A DNA stretch of 54,603 nt from contig ONQD01000025.1 in assembly GCA_900319865.1 (NCBI GenBank), positions 1 through 54,603 on the forward strand, read 5' to 3'. Source of the stretch: an uncultured Bacteroidales bacterium (GTDB lineage: Bacteria > Bacteroidota > Bacteroidia > Bacteroidales > P3). Position 1 is the stretch's first letter. Every line of letters starts with the position of its first letter. The translations under genes and the position numbers were made by a program. Below the pieces are notes generated by a model, which searched no databases, was not told where the DNA came from, and was given only the letters and a program-made list of their open reading frames with translations. Shown piece by piece: positions 7,820-18,100 of the stretch.

Positions 7820-10800
7820 ATGCAGAATAAAGGACTTATCAAATTTCTTACATGGGCATTTGTCTTAGTATGTTTGTACCAATTGTCGTTTACACTTGTT
7901 ACAAGCAGAGTTGAGAAGAATGCAGCCAAAGCAGCGGATGCCTATGTGAAAAGCACAACAGCTCAAAATTTGATTGACAAAAAAGCACATGGAGATGCAT
8001 TGTATGCACAATCGCTGAAGGATTCGTTGCAGATTGCAAGAGAGGCGCAGTACCTTGATTCCATGGCAAGTGAGAAAGTGTACCTCGGCTACACCTACCG
8101 TCAGTGCCAGGCCCGTGAGATTAACCTGGGCCTTGACCTTAAGGGCGGTATGAACGTGATGCTTGAGGTATCGACAGTGGATGTGGTTCGCGCCCTGGCC
8201 GGACACACTGAGGATTCGGTGTTCAACAAGGCTATTGACATGGCCTTGGCCACCCAGAAGAAGACCACGAACCGCGACTTCGTGTCGTTGTTCTATGATG
8301 CCATACGCGAGGTGAACCCCGATGTGCAGCTGGCCTCCTATTTCAATACTCAGTTGCGCGACCGCATCAAATTGAACGACAATAACGATGCCGTTATCAA
8401 GGTGGTGAGGGAAGAGGCCGCCGGTGCTTATGACCGCACCTACGAAATCCTCCGTCAGCGTATTGATAAATTCGGTGTCGCCCAGCCCACCATCCAGCAG
8501 TTGCGTGCTTCGGAGCGCATACTTGTTGAGCTGCCCGGTGTGAAAGACCCGCAGCGTGTGCGCAAGCTCCTCCAGGGTACTGCCCAGTTGGAGTTCTGGC
8601 TGACTTACGACAACGTCCAGGCATACGAGATGTTGGAGAAGGCCGATTCTTACATTGCCTCTATCGGCGGTGTTGAGAATGAAGAGAAGGAAGAGACTGC
8701 AGAAGTCGCTTCCGAGGAGCTGGCTGAGAATGCAGCCGCTACCACAGAAGGCGACTCCCTGTTGAATGCCTTGGGTGCTGCCACGAACAATGATTCGGCT
8801 GCCACGAGCGAGCTGACCAAAAATCACCCCCTCTTCAACGAGAATATGCTGATGCCGAATATCAACCAGCAGGGCGGCCTGATGAATGGCCCCGTGGTTG
8901 GATATGCACGTGCCCAGAGCCGCGACGCTATCAGCCGTATGATTGAGACCGCTTTCGACAAGAAGGTTCTCGACAGACGTACCGTGAAATTCCTTTGGAG
9001 CGCCAAGCCCGTGCAGGATGGTTCTGATATCTATCAGCTCTTCGCTATCCGCATCAATACCCGCGACGGTTCCGCACTGCTCGACGGTGGCGTGATTACC
9101 GATGCCCGTCAGGACTTCAGCAACGCTGGCGGCAACGAGATTTCTATGACAATGAATAGCGAGGGCGCACGCGAGTGGAAACGCATCACTGGCGAAAATG
9201 TGGGCAACTGCATCGCTATCGTACTCGATGACTTGGTTTACTCGGCTCCTGTGGTCAACGGTGAGATTGCCGGTGGCCGTTCGTCCATTACCGGCGGCTT
9301 CACCCTTGAAGAGGCCAAGGACCTTGCCAATATTCTTAAGTCTGGTAAACTGCCTGCTCCCGCAGTTATTGTGCAGGAGGCCGTGGTTGGACCTTCGCTG
9401 GGTCAGGAGTCTATCACAAGAGGTCTTATCTCGTTTATCCTTGCTTTCGTAATTGTACTTATATATATGGTGGTGTTCTACAACCGCGGTGGTTGGGTCT
9501 CCGCCATAGCACTTGTGACCAATATCTTCTTGCTGATGGGTGTGCTGGCCTCCGTGGGAGCAGTGCTCACCATGCCTGGCATCGCCGGTATTGTGCTGAC
9601 CTTGGCAATGGCTGTTGACGGTAACGTCATTATCTATGAGCGTATCAAGGAAGAGCTTCGTGCCGGTTCGAGCATGTCCAATGCTGTGTCGGCCGGTTTC
9701 AGCAACGCTTATTCGGCTATTATCGATGGTCAGGTGACCACCTTCCTGCTGGGTCTCGTGCTCATCATGTTTGGTTCCGGTCCTGTTCAGGGTTTTGCCG
9801 TGACACTCTGCATCGGTATTGCTACCTCTCTGTTCACTTCTATCTTCATCACCCGTCTGTGCATCGACTGGATGTTGAACCATAAGAAGAAGATTAACTT
9901 CTCGTTCCCCTTCTCGGAGAACTTCATGCGCAATGCTCACTACGATTTCATTGGCAGACGCAAGACTTTCTATATCATTGCTTGCTGCGCAATAGTGATT
10001 TGCCTTATCGGTATCTTCGGACGCGGATTGAGCCGTGGTATTGACTTTACTGGTGGTCGTACCTATGTGGTACGCTTCGACCAGCCCGTGAATGCTGTTG
10101 AGGTTCGTTCGGCTCTCGACAAGCAGTTTGGTGAGGCTCCCGAGGTGAAGACCTATGGCCCCAGCACCCAGTTGAAGATCACGACCAAATATAAAGTGAA
10201 TGAAGATGGCGAAGCTATCAACAATGAGATTGCCTCGATGCTTTATAACGGTACCAAGGATTTCTTTGCCAACGGCATTAGCGAGGATGAGTTCCGTAGT
10301 ACTGAGACCAATCCGTTAGGTATCATCCAGTCGGAGCAGGTGGGTGCCACCATTGCAAACGACTTGGTGCGTAACGCTTTCTTGGCCGTATTCGGCGGTC
10401 TGCTTGTGATGTTTGTGTATATCGGTCTCCGCTTCCGCAGCTGGCGCTTCGGTGTGGGTAGTGTTGTGGCTTTGGCACACGATACTATTCTGGTTATCGG
10501 TTTCTTCGCACTGCTTCATGGACTGCTGCCCTTCAATCTCGATGTCGACCAGTCGTTCATAGCGGCTGTGCTGACGGTTATCGGTTATTCTATCAATGCC
10601 ACCGTGGTTATTTTCGACCGTGTGCGTGAATACCGCAAACTCTACCCGAAACGTACTCTCAAGACTCACATGAACGATGCTATCAATTCGACTTTGGCAC
10701 GTACCATTAACACCAGCGGCACCACGTTCTTCACTCTGTTGATGATGTTCATCTTCGGTGGTGAGGTAATCCGTGGATTCATCTTTGCCATTTTGATTGG

Positions 10801-10891
10801 TGTTCTTTGCGGTGTGTTCTCGTCGGTATGCATTGCATGTTCGGTTGTGTACGAGATTTCGCGTCGCGAACAAAAAGAATTGAAAGCATAG
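7820..10891 (+). CDS. secDF: Protein translocase subunit SecDF (fused)
   Basis: The 1023-residue protein is a natural SecD-SecF fusion, as is usual in Bacteroidetes. The SecD half starts with one membrane segment and GLDLKGGMNVML (about 104-115), has the large periplasmic P1 region, and the TM4-type motif AMAVDGNVIIYERIKEEL. The SecF half begins at about residue 703 (MRNAHYDFIGRRK), with GIDFTGGRTY and SINATVVIFDRVRE. An acidic, Ala-rich insertion at about 285-325 of the P1 region looks lineage-specific. The protein uses the proton-motive force to assist late stages of Sec export at the inner membrane. Confidence 0.97.
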   Translation: MQNKGLIKFLTWAFVLVCLYQLSFTLVTSRVEKNAAKAADAYVKSTTAQNLIDKKAHGDALYAQSLKDSLQIAREAQYLDSMASEKVYLGYTYRQCQAREINLGLDLKGGMNVMLEVSTVDVVRALAGHTEDSVFNKAIDMALATQKKTTNRDFVSLFYDAIREVNPDVQLASYFNTQLRDRIKLNDNNDAVIKVVREEAAGAYDRTYEILRQRIDKFGVAQPTIQQLRASERILVELPGVKDPQRVRKLLQGTAQLEFWLTYDNVQAYEMLEKADSYIASIGGVENEEKEETAEVASEELAENAAATTEGDSLLNALGAATNNDSAATSELTKNHPLFNENMLMPNINQQGGLMNGPVVGYARAQSRDAISRMIETAFDKKVLDRRTVKFLWSAKPVQDGSDIYQLFAIRINTRDGSALLDGGVITDARQDFSNAGGNEISMTMNSEGAREWKRITGENVGNCIAIVLDDLVYSAPVVNGEIAGGRSSITGGFTLEEAKDLANILKSGKLPAPAVIVQEAVVGPSLGQESITRGLISFILAFVIVLIYMVVFYNRGGWVSAIALVTNIFLLMGVLASVGAVLTMPGIAGIVLTLAMAVDGNVIIYERIKEELRAGSSMSNAVSAGFSNAYSAIIDGQVTTFLLGLVLIMFGSGPVQGFAVTLCIGIATSLFTSIFITRLCIDWMLNHKKKINFSFPFSENFMRNAHYDFIGRRKTFYIIACCAIVICLIGIFGRGLSRGIDFTGGRTYVVRFDQPVNAVEVRSALDKQFGEAPEVKTYGPSTQLKITTKYKVNEDGEAINNEIASMLYNGTKDFFANGISEDEFRSTETNPLGIIQSEQVGATIANDLVRNAFLAVFGGLLVMFVYIGLRFRSWRFGVGSVVALAHDTILVIGFFALLHGLLPFNLDVDQSFIAAVLTVIGYSINATVVIFDRVREYRKLYPKRTLKTHMNDAINSTLARTINTSGTTFFTLLMMFIFGGEVIRGFIFAILIGVLCGVFSSVCIACSVVYEISRREQKELKA

Positions 10892-10925
10892 TTCCTCTGA
10901 ATAAAAGTATTGTAATAAAGTATAT

Positions 10926-11330
10926 ATGGAAACATTTCTCTATATCACGCTGATTGTACTCTGGATAGGGGTCGCGCTGTACAGGTCTGTACGGAAGGCC
11001 CGTATTCAGGATGCAGAATCGGGATTGGAGGATTTTGTTTCCGCCAAACCTGCCTATGAGTCTCTTTTTGAAGAAGAGACTCATGGCAGTTATACACAGG
11101 AGGAAAAACCATTCTCCAACTACTTCAGTTATGAGAATGAACCCGAACCGATGCATTCCAAACCGTCAAAACCCAATCCAGTGCGGGAGGAAAAGGTGGC
11201 AACACCTGCTACTGCTACAGAAAAGGAGACGGTGCGTAATGCAGAGTTCGATCTCCGTCAGGCGGTAATATACCAGACAATACTGAACAACAAGTATATC
11301 TCGAAAGAGAACTCTTATGAAATTAATTAA
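10926..11330 (+). CDS. Small membrane-anchored hypothetical protein
   Basis: I do not recognise a family. The 134-residue product has one N-terminal membrane segment (about residues 4-20, FLYITLIVLWIGVALY), then a basic stretch and a long hydrophilic, Glu- and Pro-rich region that is probably disordered, ending in a more ordered helix-like segment (FDLRQAVIYQTILNNKYI). It begins 34 bases after secDF and ends 29 bases before the TonB-receptor gene, so it may be co-transcribed with either. The topology suggests a short anchor with a cytoplasmic tail. Function unknown. Confidence 0.6.
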   Translation: METFLYITLIVLWIGVALYRSVRKARIQDAESGLEDFVSAKPAYESLFEEETHGSYTQEEKPFSNYFSYENEPEPMHSKPSKPNPVREEKVATPATATEKETVRNAEFDLRQAVIYQTILNNKYISKENSYEIN

Positions 11331-11359
11331 TCCTTTATAGTAATAATACCTAAAAGAGT

Positions 11360-14300
11360 ATGTTTAAAAAAGTACTAATGACAATCGGTCTGCTGCTGAT
11401 GGCAAATATTGTCCTCGCGCAGGGTACTATCAGAGGTACCGTAATCGATCAGAAGACAAAAGAGCCTGTGCCTTTTGCCAACGTCGTTGCTAAGCAAGAC
11501 GGAAAACAAATCAAGGGTACACAGACAGATTTTGAGGGTAATTTCACAATTAGACCTTTGGATGTCGGTAAATACGATATTCAAGTATCTTATGTGGGAT
11601 ATAACACATACACCCGTGAGGAATTCCAAGTGAAGGCCACAGGTGTTTCTGTCTGTAATATTGAACTCACTGTAGGTTCAACCACCCTTGAGACAGTAGA
11701 AATTAAGGATAGCCGAAACCCGATTATTGAGATTGGCTCGGCTGAAGTTGGTCAAACAATGTCATCCGATGATATCGACCGCATGCCAAGTACCACTATT
11801 GATGGTATCGTTTCGGCAGTCGGTGGTGTCGGATATAACGATGGTGGTACCAGTACCGCTCGTGGTGAGTCCGGAATGGTGACTATGACCGGTGGCGTTC
11901 GTAAACGTACCGGTGTTAATGTGCCTAAAGAGGCAATTGCTGAGATTAAGGTTGTGCTCGGTGGTACTCCTGCTTCTATTGGTGAGGCTATCGGTGGTAC
12001 CCAGATTATTACCTTGAAACCGCCCCAAAGCCAGTTCCATGGTTCTCTCCGTTATGACACTTACCTGGATTATAGAATGTATAACGCCCTTGCTCTCTGG
12101 CTCACTGGTCCTGTTATCAAACAGCCCATCAAGGATGAGGAAGGCAACGTGACCGGTGACCGCACTCTTGTTGGTTTCCGTTTCACTCTGCAACCCGGTT
12201 ATCAGAACAACTCATTCTACCGTCCTAAGGATTCCCGCTATTTGGTGGTGAACGACGCATTGGTTCGCCAGTACGAGGCTGCTCCTATCAACTACGATCC
12301 TGTGAGAGGTACTGTCGACTACTCGGCAGAAAGGGGTCTTTATCGCGACGATTTTGTTGAGATAAAGAATTTGACCAGAAACGACTTTGGCGGCGATGCC
12401 AGTCGTGTTCCCAACACTCAGTCTTACTCCATCAATTCCCAGTTGGCATTTGATATGAGGTTTTCCGATTACGCCACCTTCACTCTGACAGGCGACCTCA
12501 ACTATGCCAAGGGCCATGGCTCTTCTGTCACTCCTTTGAATATGCCCCGCACGGGTAACGGAGTTTCCGAGCAGGTGAACTGGACCGTTACCGCCGACTT
12601 TACTCAACGTTTCCCCGATGCAGAACCCGCTTCTGCAGACAATACAGAAGGAAGCAGCAGTGCTGCAAAGTCTATCAAGGATGTGAAATACAGCATCATC
12701 GCTATGTTCGACCGTATTACCTCCAAGTCCTATAACGAAGTTTTCGGTAGTTCTATCAATGATGTTTTCAAGTATGGATACAATGGTCGTTTAGAGACCA
12801 ATCAAGTGCCCACTTATGAGCTGGATCCTTCATTCAACTATAATGGTATCAGCCGTGCCGCCATGGTTCAGAACAACTGGTATGATGTAATTGATTGGTC
12901 AACTTATGAGCCATATGCCGGCAATCAGATATTAGCCAACTACAATCTGCAATTGCTCAACATTCCTGAGGTTTCCGGTATGCTGACCAATATCAACAAT
13001 TTGCGCTACTACAGGGGACTTGCAAATGGTGATTTTCCATCGAATATTCACGGTTTGATTAACAATGTGGGTGTCCAGAGCACTAGTTTTGGCTACTCTG
13101 CTACCAACTATATCTATGTTACTGCTAAGGCCAGCGCCGAAATCATGAACCACGCTATCGAAATCGGTTTCCAGTATGACCGTCAGGATGCTTCGTCCTA
13201 CTCAATTGCCGCTGGTGGTCTTTGGACTTTAATGCGTGATATTGCCAATAGGCACATTAAGGAGATGGACAAAAGCAATCCCCATTATCGTTGGGTTGGT
13301 TCCACTCTTTATGTCGACTATGACCGTTTGTTCAACGCCGAGAGCCAGTCATATTTTTCCAAAGCCATGCGCGAATATCTCGGATGGGCTGGCGATTATG
13401 CGGGTGAACGTACTTTCTTGGATGTTGACCGCTACACTCCCGAAGATTATGTTAAAGCCGGTGGCGTCGACATGTTCTCCTCCGATGAGTTGTTCAATAG
13501 CTACAATGGTGTCTATGTCAGCTATTACGGATATGACCATGCCGGTCACAAGTATAACAGCAGTAACTGGAGTTTGAAAGACTTCTTCAACCCCAGCGAC
13601 CCCAAGAAACGTTATATTCCTTCTTATACCCCCACCTATATGGCTGGTTACATTCAAGACCAGTTCTATTTCTCTGACCTTATCTTCAACGTTGGTGTGC
13701 GTGTTGACGTGTTCGATGCCAACCAGTTCGTGCTTAAAGACCCCTATCTGTTGTATGAGTCTTTTACTGTCAAGGATTTGAGAAACGGCAACGCCCCTTA
13801 TCAGGGTGACATCTATTCTGGTGCTGGCGACAATTGGGTGGTTTATGTGGACGCTCCCGAAGTCGATAACCCCACTATTTTAGGCTATCGTAATGGTTCT
13901 GTATGGTATGATGCTAATGGTGTGGAACTCAGCAATACCAATTCTATTGTTGGTACGTCTGGTAAACCCACTCCTTATCGTACCCCCAATGGCCGTAAGG
14001 CTCTTGACAACAAAACCGTTGGTGTGGAATCTTTCGAGGATTACAAACCTCAGGTGGTTGTTCAACCCCGTATTGCTTTCTCCTTCCCTGTTGGCGAAAG
14101 ATCTCAGTTCAAAGCCAACTTCGACATTATCGCCCGTCGTCCTTCCAGTGCTTGGCGTGCTGATTACGTCAGCTATCTTTTCATGAGCAAAGTTGGATCT
14201 ATCAACAACCCCAACTTGAAACCCGAGCGTATCACCAACTATGAGCTTGGTTTCCAACAGGCACTTAACGACAATAATGCAATCAGCATTAGTGCTTACT

Positions 14301-15121
14301 ATAAAGAGACCCGTGACCTGATTCAGCTGGTTCAATACTCAGGTGCTGACCCCAATCCACAATACTATTCCTACGACAACCTTGACTTTAAGACCACTAA
14401 GGGTGTGACCATTTCCTACGACATGCGTCAATCGAAAAATATCCGTGTCAATGCAAACTACACTCTTCAGTATGCTGAAGGTACTGGCTTGAGCTCCACT
14501 ACTATGACCGAGCTCATTAAGGAAGGTTATACCACTTTGAAGATGTTGTGTCCTATCAGCGATGACCGTCGTCATGAGTTTAAGGTCAACTTCGACTTCC
14601 GCTACCTTGGCGGCTCTAAGTATAACGGACCCACCATCACCCGTGCCGTTAAGGACAAGGAGACTGGTGAGATGCGTAGCGAAACCATCAAGGTTCTCGA
14701 AAACTTCGGTGTTGACTTTGTTGCCGTCGCCCAGTCTGGTCGTCCGTATACCAAGGCCTTCAGCCACAAACAGTATACCATTGTAGGTGGTTATAACGGA
14801 GCTAACATGCCTTGGAGTTTCTTCTTTGATATTATCATCGATAAGAGTTTCCCCATCAAGGTTGGTAAGAACGATACCCGTTTGACCGTGGCTCTATCTA
14901 TTAATAACCTCTTTGATATCCGTAACACTGCCAGCGTATTCAACGTTACCGGTAACCCTGACGACAATGGTTATTTGACCGACCCCGAGACACAGGCCGA
15001 CATCAACAGAACGCTTGATCCTACTTCTTACAGAGATTTGTACACTATTGCTTACCATAATGGCTACTGGAACTACACCTCTCCGAGAACCTTCAGACTT
15101 AGCTTAGCCTATCGTTTCTAA
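11360..15121 (+). CDS. TonB-dependent receptor with carboxypeptidase-regulatory-like domain
   Basis: The 1253-residue outer-membrane protein has a signal peptide (1-20), a CarboxypepD_reg-like beta domain at about 22-105 (GTIRGTVIDQKTKEPVPFA), a plug domain at about 125-220, then a large barrel ending LRLSLAYRF-like (SPRTFRLSLAYRF) with the terminal Phe used for barrel assembly. It is longer than many TonB receptors. No SusD partner follows; instead a T9SS cargo and a PorV-like barrel follow on the same strand, 30 and 32 bases apart. I infer an uptake or surface-assembly role linked to those proteins rather than SusC-type glycan uptake. The substrate cannot be read from sequence. Confidence 0.9.
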   Translation: MFKKVLMTIGLLLMANIVLAQGTIRGTVIDQKTKEPVPFANVVAKQDGKQIKGTQTDFEGNFTIRPLDVGKYDIQVSYVGYNTYTREEFQVKATGVSVCNIELTVGSTTLETVEIKDSRNPIIEIGSAEVGQTMSSDDIDRMPSTTIDGIVSAVGGVGYNDGGTSTARGESGMVTMTGGVRKRTGVNVPKEAIAEIKVVLGGTPASIGEAIGGTQIITLKPPQSQFHGSLRYDTYLDYRMYNALALWLTGPVIKQPIKDEEGNVTGDRTLVGFRFTLQPGYQNNSFYRPKDSRYLVVNDALVRQYEAAPINYDPVRGTVDYSAERGLYRDDFVEIKNLTRNDFGGDASRVPNTQSYSINSQLAFDMRFSDYATFTLTGDLNYAKGHGSSVTPLNMPRTGNGVSEQVNWTVTADFTQRFPDAEPASADNTEGSSSAAKSIKDVKYSIIAMFDRITSKSYNEVFGSSINDVFKYGYNGRLETNQVPTYELDPSFNYNGISRAAMVQNNWYDVIDWSTYEPYAGNQILANYNLQLLNIPEVSGMLTNINNLRYYRGLANGDFPSNIHGLINNVGVQSTSFGYSATNYIYVTAKASAEIMNHAIEIGFQYDRQDASSYSIAAGGLWTLMRDIANRHIKEMDKSNPHYRWVGSTLYVDYDRLFNAESQSYFSKAMREYLGWAGDYAGERTFLDVDRYTPEDYVKAGGVDMFSSDELFNSYNGVYVSYYGYDHAGHKYNSSNWSLKDFFNPSDPKKRYIPSYTPTYMAGYIQDQFYFSDLIFNVGVRVDVFDANQFVLKDPYLLYESFTVKDLRNGNAPYQGDIYSGAGDNWVVYVDAPEVDNPTILGYRNGSVWYDANGVELSNTNSIVGTSGKPTPYRTPNGRKALDNKTVGVESFEDYKPQVVVQPRIAFSFPVGERSQFKANFDIIARRPSSAWRADYVSYLFMSKVGSINNPNLKPERITNYELGFQQALNDNNAISISAYYKETRDLIQLVQYSGADPNPQYYSYDNLDFKTTKGVTISYDMRQSKNIRVNANYTLQYAEGTGLSSTTMTELIKEGYTTLKMLCPISDDRRHEFKVNFDFRYLGGSKYNGPTITRAVKDKETGEMRSETIKVLENFGVDFVAVAQSGRPYTKAFSHKQYTIVGGYNGANMPWSFFFDIIIDKSFPIKVGKNDTRLTVALSINNLFDIRNTASVFNVTGNPDDNGYLTDPETQADINRTLDPTSYRDLYTIAYHNGYWNYTSPRTFRLSLAYRF

Positions 15122-15151
15122 TACATCCATCGAGTAAAAATAATATAAGAT

Positions 15152-18100
15152 ATGAAGAATATATTTAGCAAATTAGTATTGGTGGCTCTCCTGATAACAG
15201 TCGTATCGGGATCTGCTTATGCCGAGGTTTGCAAAGAATGCAAGAACACTTCCTCCCGCAAGGCAGCCCTCCGCAGCAAAGCCGCCGTGTGTAAACGTGC
15301 ACAAAGTACCGCTGAGCTGAATGTCAACAATGTTCGTGCATTGATTAATGGATATGGCAATATGTGGTATGATGGTAGTGTGGCACAATATCACCTGCCC
15401 AAGAATAGCAATACTTGCCCGCTTTTCTGCGCTGCATTGTGGATTGGTGGTACCGATGTCAACGATCAGCTTCGTATTGCTGCTCTTCGTTTCGGTTCGG
15501 ATGGTGATGACTATTGGCCGGGTCCTCTTGAGCTGAGAACAGCTTCTGTCGACCTTCCTGTCTGTAACTATTTCGACAAACATTACATTATCACCAAAGC
15601 TCAGGTACAATCGTTTATGTCCATGTTCGATTATACCGAACTTGGTGCAACTCCCAACGATTCCTATTCTCCCGAGGCTGTTCCCGCTGTTATTAAGGAA
15701 TGGCCTGCTTCAGGTATCAATGATAGGCAGTCTCCTTATCTGGCTCCTTATTTCGATGCTGATCACAATGGTAAGTATGAGTGGGAGAAAGGTGATTACC
15801 CCTATTATGATTTCAATAATGATCTCTGCCCCCGTACGCTGAAAGCAAAATGGGGAAGAGAATACACTTCTCATGTTGCTACTACCCTTGAGACCGAACA
15901 TAATATTGTGACCGGTGGTCTTCTCTCCGACCAGGTTCTGAAAGGTGACCAGTGCATTTGGTGGGTTTTCAATGATATGGGTGACATCCATCTGGAGTCC
16001 CAAGGTCAGCCTATCGGTATGGAAATCCGCGCTCAGGCATTTGCCTTCTCTACCAATGATGAAATCAACAATATGACCTTCTATACCTATGAAATCATCA
16101 ACCGTTCTACCTATGAGTTGCGTGAAACCTACTTCAGCCAGTGGGTTGATCCCGACCTGGGTTACGCTCATGATGACTTTGTGGGTTGCGACGTGAAACG
16201 TGGACTTGGCTATTGCTACAATGGCGACCTCTCCGACGGTCCTGGTTCCGGTTCCTATTCTGGCATTCCTCCTGCAGTAGGTATCGACTTCTTCCAGGGT
16301 CCTTACATGGATCCCGATGGTAAGGACAACCCCAAGATTGATATTGGTAAAATGCGTTCTTACTTTCCCGATCAGTTGAAAAACTACCGCCTCCCCGACG
16401 GCACATACGATACCATCCGTCTCACCGACGATGCCGACCTTTACTATCCCAATGCATGGTATTTTGTTCCTGGAGATGCTATCGGAAACTGCGCTATCAA
16501 TGGTGTTAACTTTGGTAACAACATTGTTGACGATGAACGTTTCGGTATGCGTCGTTTCGTATACTATAACAACGATTTAACTACAACAGGTGAGCCTACA
16601 AAAGCTACTGACTACTATAACTACCTGCGTGGCATTTGGAAGAACGGTGCCCGTATGAAATACGGCGGAAATGGTTTCAACGAAGGTACTACTGAGTTTG
16701 ATTGCGACTTCATGTTCCCCGGCAACAGCGATCCTATGTATTGGGGTACTAATGGTAATGCGGTTCCTGAGTGGACTGAAGTTACTGCAGGTAACCCTCC
16801 CGCTGACCGCCGTTTTATGCAGTCGGCTGGTCCCTTCACCTTGAAACCTGGTGCTCTTAACTATATCACTGTTGGTATTCCTTTTGCCCAGGCTGCTTCT
16901 GGTGATAACTATTCTTCGGTCGAAGTGCTTCGTGAAATCGATGACGTTTGCCAGGCACTTTTCGAAAACTGTTTCAAGGTTCTTGACGGTCCCGATGCTC
17001 CCACAATGGTTGTTCAGGAAATGAGCAATGAGCTTATCCTCTATATTAAATACGATAATCCCAGCAGCAACAACTTTGGTGAGCGCTACTCGGAAATCGA
17101 TCCTGCTATCGTTCGTTCTTATACCGATGCCAATGGCAATCCTGTTGTCTACTCCGATGATGAACGTAGCTATAAATTTGAAGGTTATCAAATCTTCCAG
17201 CTCCGCGATGCTAATGTCTCTATTGCCGACATTCGTGATATCACCAAGGCCAAACAGGTTGCTCAGTGTGATGTCCGTAACTTCTACGATGCAATCGAGA
17301 GCGTAACTTACGATAGCGTCCATAATGTATACGACACTGTTTTCAACGACAATCCTTCACTGCCTATCGGTACTTTGGTTAACTACTCACAAAACTCTGT
17401 TACCGGACTTCTCCAGCCGCAGATTATGGTTGAAGGTACCAATAAAGGTATTCAGCACGTGTTCCGTATCAAGACCGATGCCTTTGCATCCGGATCCAAT
17501 ACTTCTCTTGTAAACAACAAGAAGTACTACTTTGTTTGTATCGCTTATGCTCAGAACCGTTTCAAAGAGTATTCTCAGACTGAGGCTGCTTTCCTCGACG
17601 GTCAGAAAGAGCCCTACCTCTCGGGTCGTAAAGATGAGTTTGGAAGAACCATCACTCCTATTGAGTGCATTCCTCACGATCCTTCGTCTGAGAATGGGGG
17701 TACTGTTGTGAATGCTGAATTCGGCATGTGCCCCAATATCACCCGTATCGAAGGTTATGGTAATGGTGGTTCCGTACTCCGTCTCACCGACCAATCTATT
17801 GAAGAGTTGATGGGTGCTCCCGGTGTTCCTGGCAAGCCCGCTGGTAAGATGCGCGACGATGGCAACGGCATGGCTGCTAATCCTTGCGTTATCCTCAACC
17901 CCCGTTACGAACAGAACAATGGTCCTGTCCATGTTGAAGTAATTGATCCTCTTAGTGTTAAAGCTGGTAAGTTCATCATCGCTTTCGATAAGAAATCTGA
18001 TATTAATAACTGTGGTTGGACTATTTACAAATCACCCGAAGATCCTACCTATTCAGACAATCCTTATATCTATGACTCTGTTCTTTCGGTTAAGTCCGAT

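Noticed and set aside
7865-9940. 691-residue antisense open frame over secDF
   Set aside because: It is a shadow of the SecD half, His- and Gln-rich with no domain pattern.
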